Of a stretch of 64,000 bases of DNA, positions 30,890 through 39,710 are shown piece after piece (within the stretch, counting starts at the first letter, position 1; every line of letters begins with the position of its first letter). This DNA is from Planctomycetota bacterium. GTDB taxonomy: Bacteria > Planctomycetota > Phycisphaerae > Phycisphaerales > UBA1924. Location of the stretch: assembly GCA_039819165.1 (NCBI GenBank), contig JBCBSM010000001.1, forward strand, positions 2,539,587-2,603,586, in the 5' to 3' direction. A program made the translations under genes and the position numbers. A model generated the notes under the pieces. The model ran no database searches. It saw only the letters and a list, made by a program, of their open reading frames with translations, and was not told the origin of the DNA.

Positions 30890-33868
30890 ATGACCGAATC
30901 GACGCCAACCCAGCCCGCGGGCGCGCAGACCAAGAAGACGCCCAAGGCCGACAAGAACCGCTATCGCCCCACGCTCAACCTGCCGCAGACCGACTTCCCG
31001 ATGCGAGCCGGCCTGGTCAAGAACGAGCCGCAGTCGATCGAGCGGTGGAGCGGCTCCGACCTGTACGGCCGGCTCCGTGCAGCACGCAAGGGCCGCGAGC
31101 CCTTCGTTTTCCACGACGGCCCGCCGTACGCCAACGGCTCGATCCACCTGGGCCACCTGACCAACAAGTGCCTGAAGGACTTCGTGGTCCGCAGCCAGAG
31201 CATGCTGGGCAGAGACTGTCCGTTCGTGCCGGGCTGGGATTGCCACGGGCTGCCGATCGAGCACAAGGTCATGGCCGAGCTGGTGAAGTCCGGCGAGATC
31301 AAGCAGCTCGAGGGCCTGGATCCGTGGGCCCGCCGCGCCCGCATCCGTGCCGCGTGCGACGCCTACGCCCGCAAGTACGTCGAGCTGCAATCGGGGCAGC
31401 TCGTGCGGCTGCTCACGCTCGCGGACTACGGCGACCCGTACCTCACGCTGCACCCGCAGTTCGAGCAAGCCACCACGGAGGTGCTGGCCGATCTCGTCGA
31501 GCGCGGCCTGGTCTACCGCGCGCTCAAGCCCGTGCATTGGTCGATCGCCAACGAGACGGCGCTCGCCGAGGCCGAGCTAGAGTACATGGATCGTGAGGAC
31601 ATCTCGGTCTACGTCGACTTCGAGGCCGCCGACGCCGACGCCGTGTACGAGGCGTTTGGCCTGTCCGGGGACGATCGCCCCGAGCAGACGCCCAGCTTCA
31701 TGATCTGGACGACCACGCCGTGGACGCTGCCGGCGAACCTCGCGGTTGCCGTGCACAAGAAGTACGCGTACGCCGTGGCCCGCATCGACGGCAACGTCAC
31801 CGTCGTGGCCGAGGACCTGCTGTCCAAGGTCGCCGGAATCGCCAAGGCCGAGGACGTGCAGGTGCTCGCGACGGCCTCGGGCGAGAAGCTCGTGGGCCTG
31901 CGCTACAAGCACCCGTTCCGCGATGCGCCGGCCACGCCGCTGGGCGAATCCGACGCCGACGTCTCGAACGCCTGGCAGATCGTCGAGGCCGAGTACGTCA
32001 CGCTGGAGGATGGCACGGGCCTGGTGCACACCGCGCCGGGCCACGGCGCCGACGACTACGACACCGGCAAGCGCGTCGGGCTGCCCGTCTATTGCCCGGT
32101 GCGGGGCAACGGCACCTACGACGAGACCGTGCCCGAGTGGATCGCCGGCCAGAGCATCTGGAAGGCCAACCAGGCCATCACCGATCGGCTGCGCGAGAGC
32201 GGGCACCTCTTCCACGACCACACGTTCATGCACAGCTATCCGCACGACTGGCGGAGCAAGACACCGGTCATCTTCCGCTGCACCGAGCAGTGGTTCGTGT
32301 CGATCGACGGCGCGTTCGGCGTGCCGGGGGAGGATGCCCCGCCGGCGTCGCTGCGTGATCGCGCGATGCACGCCGTGGACGCCGGCAACCCCGAGAGCGT
32401 GGATTTCATCCCCGCGTGGGCCCGCAACCGCCTGCGGGGCATGCTCGAGAGCCGCCCGGACTGGTGCATCAGCCGCCAGCGGTCGTGGGGGCTGCCCATC
32501 CCCGCGTTCGTCACGCCCGACGGCGACACCGTGCTGACGCCCGCGCTCGTGCGCGCCATCGCGGCGGTCTTCGGCGAGCGGGGCAGCGACGCCTGGTTCA
32601 CCGAGGACGCCGCCACGCTGCTGGCGGGCTGGCAAGCGTCGGCCGACGCCGACCTGCCCGAGTCGCTGCGCGGCCTGGACAAGGCCACGCTGGCCAAGGG
32701 CGAGGACATCCTCGATGTCTGGTTCGAGTCGGGCGCGACGTGGAATGCCGTCATGCGGGCGCGGGGGCTGGGCTTCCCGATGGAACTCTACCTCGAGGGT
32801 TCCGATCAGCACCGCGGCTGGTACCAGTCGAGCCTCGCCTGCGCGCTGGGTTCCGTGGGCGAGCCGCCGTACAAGAAGATCGTCACGCACGGCTTCATGG
32901 TCGACAAGGACGGCCACAAGCTCAGCAAGAGCCGCGGCGACACCATCGAGAAGCTCTTCGAGAAATACGGCTGCGACGTGCTCCGCTGGTGGGTCGGCAG
33001 CCTGAGCTACGAGAACGACGCCAAGACCGACGACGAGTTCTTCCAGATCGCCGGCGAGAGCTACCGCAAGGTCCGCAACACGCTGCGGTTCGTGCTGGGC
33101 AACCTCGGCGACTTCGATCCCGCGCAGCACGCCGTCGAGTTGTCGGCCATCGAGCCGGCATCGATCGACGCCTGGGCCCTAGCCGAATACGACCGAGTTG
33201 CGACCGGGGTCATCGCGGCGTACGAGCGGTACGAGTTCCGCGCCGTGCATTCGCTGCTGTACGACTTCTGCAACGAGACGCTCAGCGCCGTGTACCTGGC
33301 GGCGATCAAGGACCGCCTGTACTGCGACGCACCCGATGCGCTGCGTCGCCGGCGCACGCAGACGGCGCTCTACCACATCGCCGATGGGCTGTGCCGCCTG
33401 CTCGCGCCGGTACTCTGCCACACGGCCGACGAGGCCTTCCGTGCGCTGCGCCGGGTGGACGACGACGAGACCTGCGTGCACCTGGAGGAGTTCGTCGTGA
33501 GCTTGGGCGTGGCGTGCGAGGACCGCTGGGCGGCCGCCATGCAGACCCGCGACGCCGCCCTCGTGCGCATCGAGCAGGCCCGCAAGCCCGAGGCCGAGGG
33601 CGGCCTGGGCATCGACAACCCGCTCGATGCCGGGGTCACGCTGCCCGACCCCGACGGTGTGCTGGCGGCCTTCGGCCCGCTCGACCTGGCCGACCTGCTG
33701 GGCGTCAGCCGCGTGGCGGTTGATGCGTCCGCGGGGGAGATCATGGTCGAGGACCTCCGAAGCGAGCCGCGCTGCGAGCGGTCGTGGAAGCGGGACGGCA
33801 CCGTCAAGGAGCGTTCCGACGGCGGACTGCTCAGCGAGCGGGACGCGATCGCCATCGGCGTGGCATAG
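30890..33868 (+). CDS. ileS: Isoleucyl-tRNA synthetase
   Basis: A 992-residue class Ia synthetase. The HIGH motif appears as HLGH (residues 86-89 in ANGSIHLGHL), followed by GWDCHGLPIEHKV. The editing domain includes TWTTTPWTLPANLA-like sequence (IWTTTPWTLPANLAV), and the KMSKS loop is KLSKSRGDT. It charges tRNA-Ile and edits valine. The C-terminal zinc finger is degenerate: the usual CxxC pairs are reduced to a single Cys in PRCERSWKRDG, and the last part has LLSERDAIAI where a second CxxC is expected. The ATG at 30890 follows GGAGGG. Confidence 0.98.
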   Translation: MTESTPTQPAGAQTKKTPKADKNRYRPTLNLPQTDFPMRAGLVKNEPQSIERWSGSDLYGRLRAARKGREPFVFHDGPPYANGSIHLGHLTNKCLKDFVVRSQSMLGRDCPFVPGWDCHGLPIEHKVMAELVKSGEIKQLEGLDPWARRARIRAACDAYARKYVELQSGQLVRLLTLADYGDPYLTLHPQFEQATTEVLADLVERGLVYRALKPVHWSIANETALAEAELEYMDREDISVYVDFEAADADAVYEAFGLSGDDRPEQTPSFMIWTTTPWTLPANLAVAVHKKYAYAVARIDGNVTVVAEDLLSKVAGIAKAEDVQVLATASGEKLVGLRYKHPFRDAPATPLGESDADVSNAWQIVEAEYVTLEDGTGLVHTAPGHGADDYDTGKRVGLPVYCPVRGNGTYDETVPEWIAGQSIWKANQAITDRLRESGHLFHDHTFMHSYPHDWRSKTPVIFRCTEQWFVSIDGAFGVPGEDAPPASLRDRAMHAVDAGNPESVDFIPAWARNRLRGMLESRPDWCISRQRSWGLPIPAFVTPDGDTVLTPALVRAIAAVFGERGSDAWFTEDAATLLAGWQASADADLPESLRGLDKATLAKGEDILDVWFESGATWNAVMRARGLGFPMELYLEGSDQHRGWYQSSLACALGSVGEPPYKKIVTHGFMVDKDGHKLSKSRGDTIEKLFEKYGCDVLRWWVGSLSYENDAKTDDEFFQIAGESYRKVRNTLRFVLGNLGDFDPAQHAVELSAIEPASIDAWALAEYDRVATGVIAAYERYEFRAVHSLLYDFCNETLSAVYLAAIKDRLYCDAPDALRRRRTQTALYHIADGLCRLLAPVLCHTADEAFRALRRVDDDETCVHLEEFVVSLGVACEDRWAAAMQTRDAALVRIEQARKPEAEGGLGIDNPLDAGVTLPDPDGVLAAFGPLDLADLLGVSRVAVDASAGEIMVEDLRSEPRCERSWKRDGTVKERSDGGLLSERDAIAIGVA

Positions 33869-33987
33869 CGCACGTGCTGCGCGATCGGCCGCGAATAACG
33901 CTTCCAATGATGCGGGTCGTCAACGTCCGAGAGCGCAGCTTCGGCGGATGATGACCAGCGGACACAGGTCGGCGGCGGATCGGGCCG

Positions 33988-34818
33988 ATGAATGATGCGA
34001 TGGAGCATCATCCCGATCGCGATCCGAAGCCGTCCGCCCGCCGTGGTGGGGCCGCCCCGCCGCCCGCCGCCGCGGGCTCGGTGCCCGTGGCCGACCGGCT
34101 GACCACGCTGGCGCACGATCTCAACGGCCTGCTCGATGGGTCCATGCGGCAGCTCACGCTGGCGCAGCGGTCGCTCGACGCCGAGGTCAGCACCGCCGAT
34201 GCGGACGACCTCGACAGTGCCCGCAAGCACGTCGCGACGGCGTACTCGGCCCTCGAGCGGATGTGCGACCTGCTGCACGCGACGCTGACGGGTTCGCTGG
34301 GGGCCGCGGGCTCGCCGACGATCACCAAGGGCGCGCCCATCACGCTGGGCGAGGCGGCCGAGCACGCCGTCTCGGTGCTGGCGCCGGCGGCGGCCGAGGT
34401 GCGGGCCAACCTTGAACTGCAGATCGACGCCGAGGCGGGCGTCATCCCCGCGGGTGCGATCTATCCGCTGCTGCTCAACGGCATCCGCAACGCCATCGAG
34501 GCCATCGAGCGGGGCGGCCGGGGCGGCGTGGTTCGCGTCGAGGTCGCGGTTGAGCCGGGGGACGACGCCGACGGCGTCCGCATCGAGATCGTCGACGACG
34601 GCGCGGGCGTCGACGGCGAGCTGCCGGCGGGGCGGCTGTTCGAGCCGGGCGTGACCTCCAAGCGGGAGGGTTTCGGGCTCGGGCTGGCGATCTGCGCCGA
34701 GGTCGTCTCCGACATGGGCGGCTCGATCGAGCTGGGGCCGTCCGGCTCGGGCGGCGGGGCGGTGCTGCGGGTCCGCTACCCCGTGCCGCAGGACCACGGC
34801 AGCACGAGCATCGGCTAG
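33988..34818 (+). CDS. Soluble sensor histidine kinase
   Basis: A 276-residue kinase without membrane segments or a recognisable sensor domain. The dimerisation helix carries LTTLAHDLNGLLDGSMRQL with the phosphorylated His; the HATPase domain has the N box NGIRNAIEAI, G1 VDDGAGVD and G2 GFGLGLAICAEVV. It ends shortly after the kinase core, with a Pro/Ala-rich N-terminal lead. It is 6 bases upstream of the NtrC-type regulator gene, its presumed phosphate acceptor. The lack of a sensor suggests that an NtrB-like cytosolic partner or metabolite controls it. Confidence 0.92.
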   Translation: MNDAMEHHPDRDPKPSARRGGAAPPPAAAGSVPVADRLTTLAHDLNGLLDGSMRQLTLAQRSLDAEVSTADADDLDSARKHVATAYSALERMCDLLHATLTGSLGAAGSPTITKGAPITLGEAAEHAVSVLAPAAAEVRANLELQIDAEAGVIPAGAIYPLLLNGIRNAIEAIERGGRGGVVRVEVAVEPGDDADGVRIEIVDDGAGVDGELPAGRLFEPGVTSKREGFGLGLAICAEVVSDMGGSIELGPSGSGGGAVLRVRYPVPQDHGSTSIG

Positions 34819-34824
34819 GCATCC

Positions 34825-36306
34825 ATGGCGGCAACCGCAGAACTCGACGGCAGCCCGCCGAAGGCCTCCACCGATCGGCGGAAGGTGCTCGTGGTCGACG
34901 ACGATCCCATCGTCGCCGAGTCGCTCGCCGAGTTCCTCAAGCGTGAGGGCTACGAAGCGGCGACGGCGCTCGACGGGGCCGAGGCGCTCGAGGCGCTCGC
35001 CGAGGCCGAGCAGCACACCGACGCGCCCGATCGCGTGCCCGAGGCCTTCGACCTGGTGATCTGCGACGTGTCCATGCCCGGGCTCAACGGCATGGAGCTG
35101 CTGCAGCGCATCCAGAAGGAGTACGACGCGGCGGTCATCATGCTGACGGGCTACGGCACGATCGAGTCGGCGGTGGAGGCGCTCCGTCTGGGCGCCAGCG
35201 ACTACCTGACCAAGCCCGTGGTCGATGCCGAGCTGCGGGTCTCGCTCGAGCGGGCGCTGCGGCAGCACGTGCTGCTGAGCGAGAACCGGCGACTCAAGAA
35301 GCAGCTCGCGGGCCGGTATGGGCTGGAGGGCATTGTCGGGCGGGACCACCGCATCCAGCGGTTGTTCGAGCTGATCGAGGCCGTGGCGCCCAGCCGCACC
35401 ACCGTGCTGATGACTGGCGAGAGCGGCGTGGGCAAGAGCCTGGTGGCGCGGGCAATCCACCAGAACAGCCCGAGGCGGGACGAGCCCTTCGTCGAGATCT
35501 CCTGCGGCTCCATCCCCGAGACGCTGCTGGAGAGCGAACTGTTCGGCCACGTCAAGGGCGCCTTCACCGGCGCGCACGCGGACAAGGCCGGGCGTTTCCT
35601 CGCGGCCGACGGCGGCACGCTGTTCCTCGACGAGATCAACAGCGCGAGCCCCGCGATGCAGCTCAAGCTGCTCCGCGTGCTGCAGGAGCGGCGCTTCGAG
35701 CCGGTGGGCAGCAACGAGACCATCGAGGTCGACACGCGGGTCGTGCTGGCCAGCAACCAGCCGCTGGAGGAGCTGGTCGCGGAGGGCCGCTTCCGGCAGG
35801 ACCTCTACTACCGCATCAACGTCGTCAAGATCGAGATCCCGCCGCTGCGGGACCGCGTCAACGACGTGCCGGTGCTCGCCAAGCACTTCCTGGAAGCGAA
35901 CGCCGACGAGCTGGGCAAGGCGCTGCTGGGCTTCAGCAACGAGGCGATGGACGCCCTGCGGCGGTACAGCTACCCCGGCAACGTGCGCGAGTTGCAGAAC
36001 ATCGTCGAGCGAGCGGCGGTGCTGACGCGGACGCCGACCATCGGCCTCGACGACCTGCCCCAGCAGGTGATCGAGAACGCGACGGGCCCGCTGGGCCCCA
36101 GGCCGGCGGCGGCAGAGGACGATCGGCCGTGGGTGGCCACGCCGCTGGTCGACGCGCTCCGCGAGCCCGAGCGGCGGATCATCCGGCGGGCGCTGCGGGC
36201 CAACGAGTGGAACCGCCAGAAGACCGCCGACGACCTGGGCATCAACCGCACGACGCTCTACAAGAAGATGAAGGCGCTGGGGCTGGACGGGCCCGAGGAC
36301 GCGTAG
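34825..36306 (+). CDS. NtrC-family sigma-54-dependent response regulator
   Basis: A 493-residue activator. Receiver domain: VLVVDDDPIV, phosphoacceptor Asp81 in ICDVSMPGLNG, and LTKPVVD. The AAA+ domain has Walker A GESGVGKS near residue 198, the sigma-54 contact loop GAFTGA near residue 246, Walker B GGTLFLDEI and the arginine fingers in FRQDLYYRINV. A Fis-type helix-turn-helix (NRQKTADDLGINRTTLYKKM) closes the protein. It turns on sigma-54 promoters when phosphorylated by the kinase encoded just upstream. The target genes are not evident from the window. Confidence 0.96.
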   Translation: MAATAELDGSPPKASTDRRKVLVVDDDPIVAESLAEFLKREGYEAATALDGAEALEALAEAEQHTDAPDRVPEAFDLVICDVSMPGLNGMELLQRIQKEYDAAVIMLTGYGTIESAVEALRLGASDYLTKPVVDAELRVSLERALRQHVLLSENRRLKKQLAGRYGLEGIVGRDHRIQRLFELIEAVAPSRTTVLMTGESGVGKSLVARAIHQNSPRRDEPFVEISCGSIPETLLESELFGHVKGAFTGAHADKAGRFLAADGGTLFLDEINSASPAMQLKLLRVLQERRFEPVGSNETIEVDTRVVLASNQPLEELVAEGRFRQDLYYRINVVKIEIPPLRDRVNDVPVLAKHFLEANADELGKALLGFSNEAMDALRRYSYPGNVRELQNIVERAAVLTRTPTIGLDDLPQQVIENATGPLGPRPAAAEDDRPWVATPLVDALREPERRIIRRALRANEWNRQKTADDLGINRTTLYKKMKALGLDGPEDA

Positions 36307-36337
36307 GGCGGCACGTTCGGGCATACCGTGCGGCGGC

Positions 36338-37117
36338 ATGCGCATCGTGACCTGGAATGTCAACGGGATCCGGTCGGCGGCCAAGCGCGGCCTGCGGGAG
36401 CGGCTCGACGCGATCGACGCCGACGTGCTGCTGCTCCAGGAGGTTCGGGCGGAGCCCGAGCAGGTTCCGCAGGAACTCTTCGATGATGGCGGCTGGCACG
36501 CCACCTGGAACCCCGCCGAGCGGAAGGGCTATTCGGGCACGGCGTTGCTCTCGCGTGTGAAGCCGAAGCGTGTTCGGATCGGCCTCGATGGCGAGCCCGA
36601 CGACGAGGGCCGCATCGTGCTGGGCGAGCTGCCCGGCCTGCTGGTGGTGAGCGCGTACCTGCCGTCGGGCACCTCGGGCGAGCACCGGCAGGCCGTGAAG
36701 GACGAATGGCTGCCGAGGTTCGCCGGGTGGATCGAGCCGCTCCGCCGCAAGCGCACGCCGGTGATCCTGGGCGGCGACTTCAACGTCGCGCACACCGAGC
36801 GGGACATCTTCCACTGGCGGAGCAACCGCACCACCAGCGGCTTCCTGCCGCACGAGCGCGCGTGGATCGGCGGCGTGCTCGACGCGGGCTGGCGGGACCT
36901 GATCCGTGAGAAGCACGGCGACGTCGACGGGCCGTACTCGTGGTGGTCCATGCGTGGGCAGGCCTGGGCGAGGGACCGTGGCTGGCGGATCGACTACCTG
37001 CTGGCGAACCCGGCGGCGGCGAAGCGCGTGCGGGACTGCCGCATCGACCGCGACGCGGCGGCGGGCATCTCCGACCACGCACCAGTGATCGTGGACCTCG
37101 ATCTGGCCGCGAAATAG
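36338..37117 (+). CDS. xth: Exodeoxyribonuclease III
   Basis: A 259-residue EEP-fold AP endonuclease/3' exonuclease. It shows WNVNGIRS at the N-terminus, LLQEVRAE (catalytic Glu), GYSGTALLSR, VILGGDFNVAHTERDI (Asp-x-Asn), RGWRIDYLLA and the final SDHAPVI with Asp-His. It acts in base-excision repair by cutting DNA at abasic sites. It starts 31 bases after the two-component regulator and may be in the same transcript. Confidence 0.95.
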   Translation: MRIVTWNVNGIRSAAKRGLRERLDAIDADVLLLQEVRAEPEQVPQELFDDGGWHATWNPAERKGYSGTALLSRVKPKRVRIGLDGEPDDEGRIVLGELPGLLVVSAYLPSGTSGEHRQAVKDEWLPRFAGWIEPLRRKRTPVILGGDFNVAHTERDIFHWRSNRTTSGFLPHERAWIGGVLDAGWRDLIREKHGDVDGPYSWWSMRGQAWARDRGWRIDYLLANPAAAKRVRDCRIDRDAAAGISDHAPVIVDLDLAAK

Positions 37118-37173
37118 GCCAGCTGCGCTGGGGTTGGGTCAAGCCGCGGTCCGATATGTCCGAGGAGGCCCCC

Positions 37174-37779
37174 ATGCGCGCGACCCTCGACGGACAAGAA
37201 CTGCAGACCGACGGCGGCTCGCTGGCGGCGGCCATCCGCGCCGGCGCCGAGGCCGCCCGGGCCCGATCCCGCATCGTGATCGAGGTGCAGGTCGACGGCG
37301 CGCGGATCGGGGAGGCCGCCCTGGAGGAGCCCGGCGAGGGGCCGCTCGACGGCGAGCACGTCGAGATGACCTCCGCCGACCCCGTCGCGCTCGTGCGGGT
37401 CACGCTGTTTGATGCCGCCGACGCACTCCAGGATGCCGACGCCCACCACGCGGCGTCGGCCGAGCAGATCCACCGCGGCGACCTGTCGGCGGCGATGGGC
37501 TCGATCACCGAACTGCTCGCGACCTGGCAGGCGGTCCGCGACGCGGTGACCCACGGGTCGGCGGCCGTTGGCGGCACGCTCGATCGCTACGCAACAGACG
37601 CGGATCTCGGCGGACGCATCGATGCGCTCGCGGGCCTGCTGGCGGAGCTCAGGGCCGCGCTGGGCGCGAACGACCTGACACGCGCCGCCGACGTTGTGGA
37701 GTACGACCTCCGCGAAGAGGGCGAGCGCTGGCGCGGCATGCTCCGCACGATCGCCGGCGCGATGAAGCCCAGCGACTAG
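37174..37779 (+). CDS. Hypothetical protein, alpha/beta N-domain and helical C-domain
   Basis: A 201-residue acidic protein. The first 75 residues read like a small alpha/beta domain (RIVIEVQVDGARIGEAALEE), and the rest is helical with many Ala and Leu (AEQIHRGDLSAAMGSITELL). There is no signal peptide or membrane segment. The ATG at 37174 has GAGGAGG at good spacing; an upstream ATG at 37156 is in frame. I recognise no family. It lies between xth and the convergent heme oxygenase gene. Confidence 0.7.
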   Translation: MRATLDGQELQTDGGSLAAAIRAGAEAARARSRIVIEVQVDGARIGEAALEEPGEGPLDGEHVEMTSADPVALVRVTLFDAADALQDADAHHAASAEQIHRGDLSAAMGSITELLATWQAVRDAVTHGSAAVGGTLDRYATDADLGGRIDALAGLLAELRAALGANDLTRAADVVEYDLREEGERWRGMLRTIAGAMKPSD

Positions 37780-37802
37780 CGGGCGCGAGCGAGTCGCGAC
37801 GA

Positions 37803-38483
37803 CTAGGCGCTTGGCGTTCGGCCGCTCAGCTGATCGAGCAGCTGCGTGTTGATCGCATGGATGCCCTCGAACGTCCGCCGGGCGGCGGCGACGATGCCAT
37901 CGAGCGCATCCGCATCGAGGTCGAGGCGATCGAGCCTGCTGCGGAATCGGCCCCAGCACTCGCGCTGTTCATCGCCGTACGACTCGAGGTACCGCAGGCC
38001 GTCGCCCTCGAGGCCCAGGGCGGGGCCGATGGCCCGAGCGATGAAGCGGTTGCCGTTGGTCGAGCCCTCGAGCACGTACTGCGGGCCGATGACCGCGGTC
38101 GGGTTCTTGTGCGCCGTGGCGTTGAGCCAGGAGGCGAAGTCCTCCGCCGCGGACACCGGCCGCACCGTCGCGGGCTCGACGCCGAGCGTGCTGAGATCCT
38201 GCTCCAGCCGCGGGCTGTGGGTCGGCTGGTCCTCGTTGAGGCTGCGGACCCGCTCGCAGTGCCGGCCGGCGTGCTCGATGGACGCCTCGAGGGCCCGGTG
38301 CACCACGAGGAGCTGGGCGAGCAGGGCCGCGTACTCGCCTCGGCCGAGTTCGCCCTTCACCAACCGCTTCTGGAAGTGCCCGTTCTCGGCCGTCTGGTGC
38401 AGGTCCCAGGTGCCGGATTTGAGCGTGTCGGCGATGCCAACGCGGCTCTCGGGCTCGGCGGGCTTGGTCGGACTGGTCGTCAT
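37803..38483 (-). CDS. Heme oxygenase (biliverdin-producing)
   Basis: A 226-residue all-helical protein of the heme oxygenase family. The proximal heme ligand is expected in TWDLHQTAENGHFQKRLV near residue 29, and the distal helix has the typical YVLEGSTNGNRFIARAI. The family opens heme to biliverdin, CO and iron with reductant. There is no phytochrome or TonB gene beside it. It is followed on the same strand, upstream, by the dockerin protein gene 28 bases away, which may share a transcript although the functions seem unrelated. Confidence 0.92.
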   Translation of the reverse strand: MTTSPTKPAEPESRVGIADTLKSGTWDLHQTAENGHFQKRLVKGELGRGEYAALLAQLLVVHRALEASIEHAGRHCERVRSLNEDQPTHSPRLEQDLSTLGVEPATVRPVSAAEDFASWLNATAHKNPTAVIGPQYVLEGSTNGNRFIARAIGPALGLEGDGLRYLESYGDEQRECWGRFRSRLDRLDLDADALDGIVAAARRTFEGIHAINTQLLDQLSGRTPSA

Positions 38484-38511
38484 GGCGTTGCTCCCTCGAT
38501 GGGCAGTCTAT

Positions 38512-39552
38512 TCAGCCCGCATCGAAGGCATTCTGGAACGCGAGGAAGTCGAACAGCGTGAGGGCGCAGTCGCCGTCGAAGTCCGCGAGCGGATCGCCGG
38601 CATCGAAGGCATTCTGGAAATCCAGGAAGTCGAAGATGGTGAGCTCGCCGTCGCCGTTGAGGTCCGCATCGTCGACCGCGATGACCGTCAGCTCGAGCCG
38701 CGGGGCGTAGCCAAGGGGTGCGGCCAGCGCGTTCTCGCGAGTGATGAAGACCGGGAAGGTCGGGTCGGTGGTGCCCATCGTGGCGTCGTGCAGGCCCGTG
38801 ATCGTGAAGTTCAGCCGACCGGCGTCGAGCGACTCGCTGAAGAAGCGGGCGGCTCCGACGCCGCACGTGTCGATGTCGAACGCGAAGAAGGCCTCGGCCG
38901 GCACGAGCTCGCCGGGCGCGGCGTCGTCCGTGAGGCCGACGGCGAGTGGCTCGGCGTCGAGGCGGTCGGCGACCTGATTGGACACGTCCGTCGCCGCGCC
39001 GTCCGCGCCGTACACGGCCGCGAAGGCCGTGCGGCTGCCCTCCGGCGGCGGGAACGTGGGGTCGGTCGTGAAGTCCGTCGTTTCTTCCCAGGTGGCGATG
39101 GAGAAGCCGTTGCGGTAGGCGGTCGCGAAGATCTCGATCGGGCGTCCGGCGTCGGCGTCCTCGGCGCGATCGGGATCGCCGTCGGGCAGGTAGGTCGCGA
39201 TCGGATCGATCGTCGGGTCGTACGCGAAGGTGTCCCGGTTGAGGATGACCAGCTGCACGCGGGCGGAGACGACGCGATAGGCGTCGGCGCCTAGGCCGGT
39301 GGGGATGTCGGCTGCGGTATCGAAGCCCACGACGAACTGTGCGTCGCGATCATCGAATCCCGGGACGCCCACCGCGCCGAACACGCTGGCCGCGACGCGC
39401 GTGCCCGGCGTCGCACTGAAGGGGTAGTTCCAGCGGTCGCGGGCCGGCTCGTCGAAGCTCACGGTGATCGGGCCGGTCTGGGCGAGTCCGGAAGCGCCCA
39501 TCGCCAGGAGGGGGGCGGCGGCGATGGCGAGGGTGCGGTCGTGGCGTGGCAT
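38512..39552 (-). CDS. Exported protein with C-terminal GC-type dockerin pair
   Basis: A 346-residue protein with a signal peptide (LAIAAAPLLAMGASGLAQ), a beta-rich body of about 280 residues (fibronectin or DNRLRE-like strands with ISFD-type edges) and a C-terminal tandem of GELTIFDFLDFQNAFDAG and CALTLFDFLAFQNAFDAG. Each half has a DxNxDG or DFDGDC calcium-type loop before it. Such tails are used in Phycisphaerae for attachment or sorting, which is family knowledge with unknown mechanism. The function of the body is not recognised. Confidence 0.88.
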   Translation of the reverse strand: MPRHDRTLAIAAAPLLAMGASGLAQTGPITVSFDEPARDRWNYPFSATPGTRVAASVFGAVGVPGFDDRDAQFVVGFDTAADIPTGLGADAYRVVSARVQLVILNRDTFAYDPTIDPIATYLPDGDPDRAEDADAGRPIEIFATAYRNGFSIATWEETTDFTTDPTFPPPEGSRTAFAAVYGADGAATDVSNQVADRLDAEPLAVGLTDDAAPGELVPAEAFFAFDIDTCGVGAARFFSESLDAGRLNFTITGLHDATMGTTDPTFPVFITRENALAAPLGYAPRLELTVIAVDDADLNGDGELTIFDFLDFQNAFDAGDPLADFDGDCALTLFDFLAFQNAFDAG

Positions 39553-39592
39553 CGGTGGTCTCCAGTGCGGGTTGCTGATTTGCCGAGTTAAT

Positions 39593-39607
39593 TGAGATCG
39601 AGTCTCA
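39593..39607. promoter_or_regulatory. Inverted repeat between divergent dockerin and pseudopilin genes
   Basis: TGAGA-TCGAG-TCTCA is a perfect 5-bp inverted repeat in the A/T-richer 158-base divergent region. It might be an operator; the evidence is the symmetry only. Confidence 0.3.
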
Positions 39608-39710
39608 GGCTCATATAGTGGTCGTGCGTTGCCTGTGAGTCAAGAATGATTGCTGTATGGCAGGAATGTCGCGCCCACGTCGAGGGACAACGCCACGCAA
39701 GGAGACCGCC

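Noticed and set aside
33370..36504. Long minus-strand open frame opposite ileS end, the kinase and the NtrC-type gene
   Set aside because: It runs across three well supported genes and has shadow-type composition.
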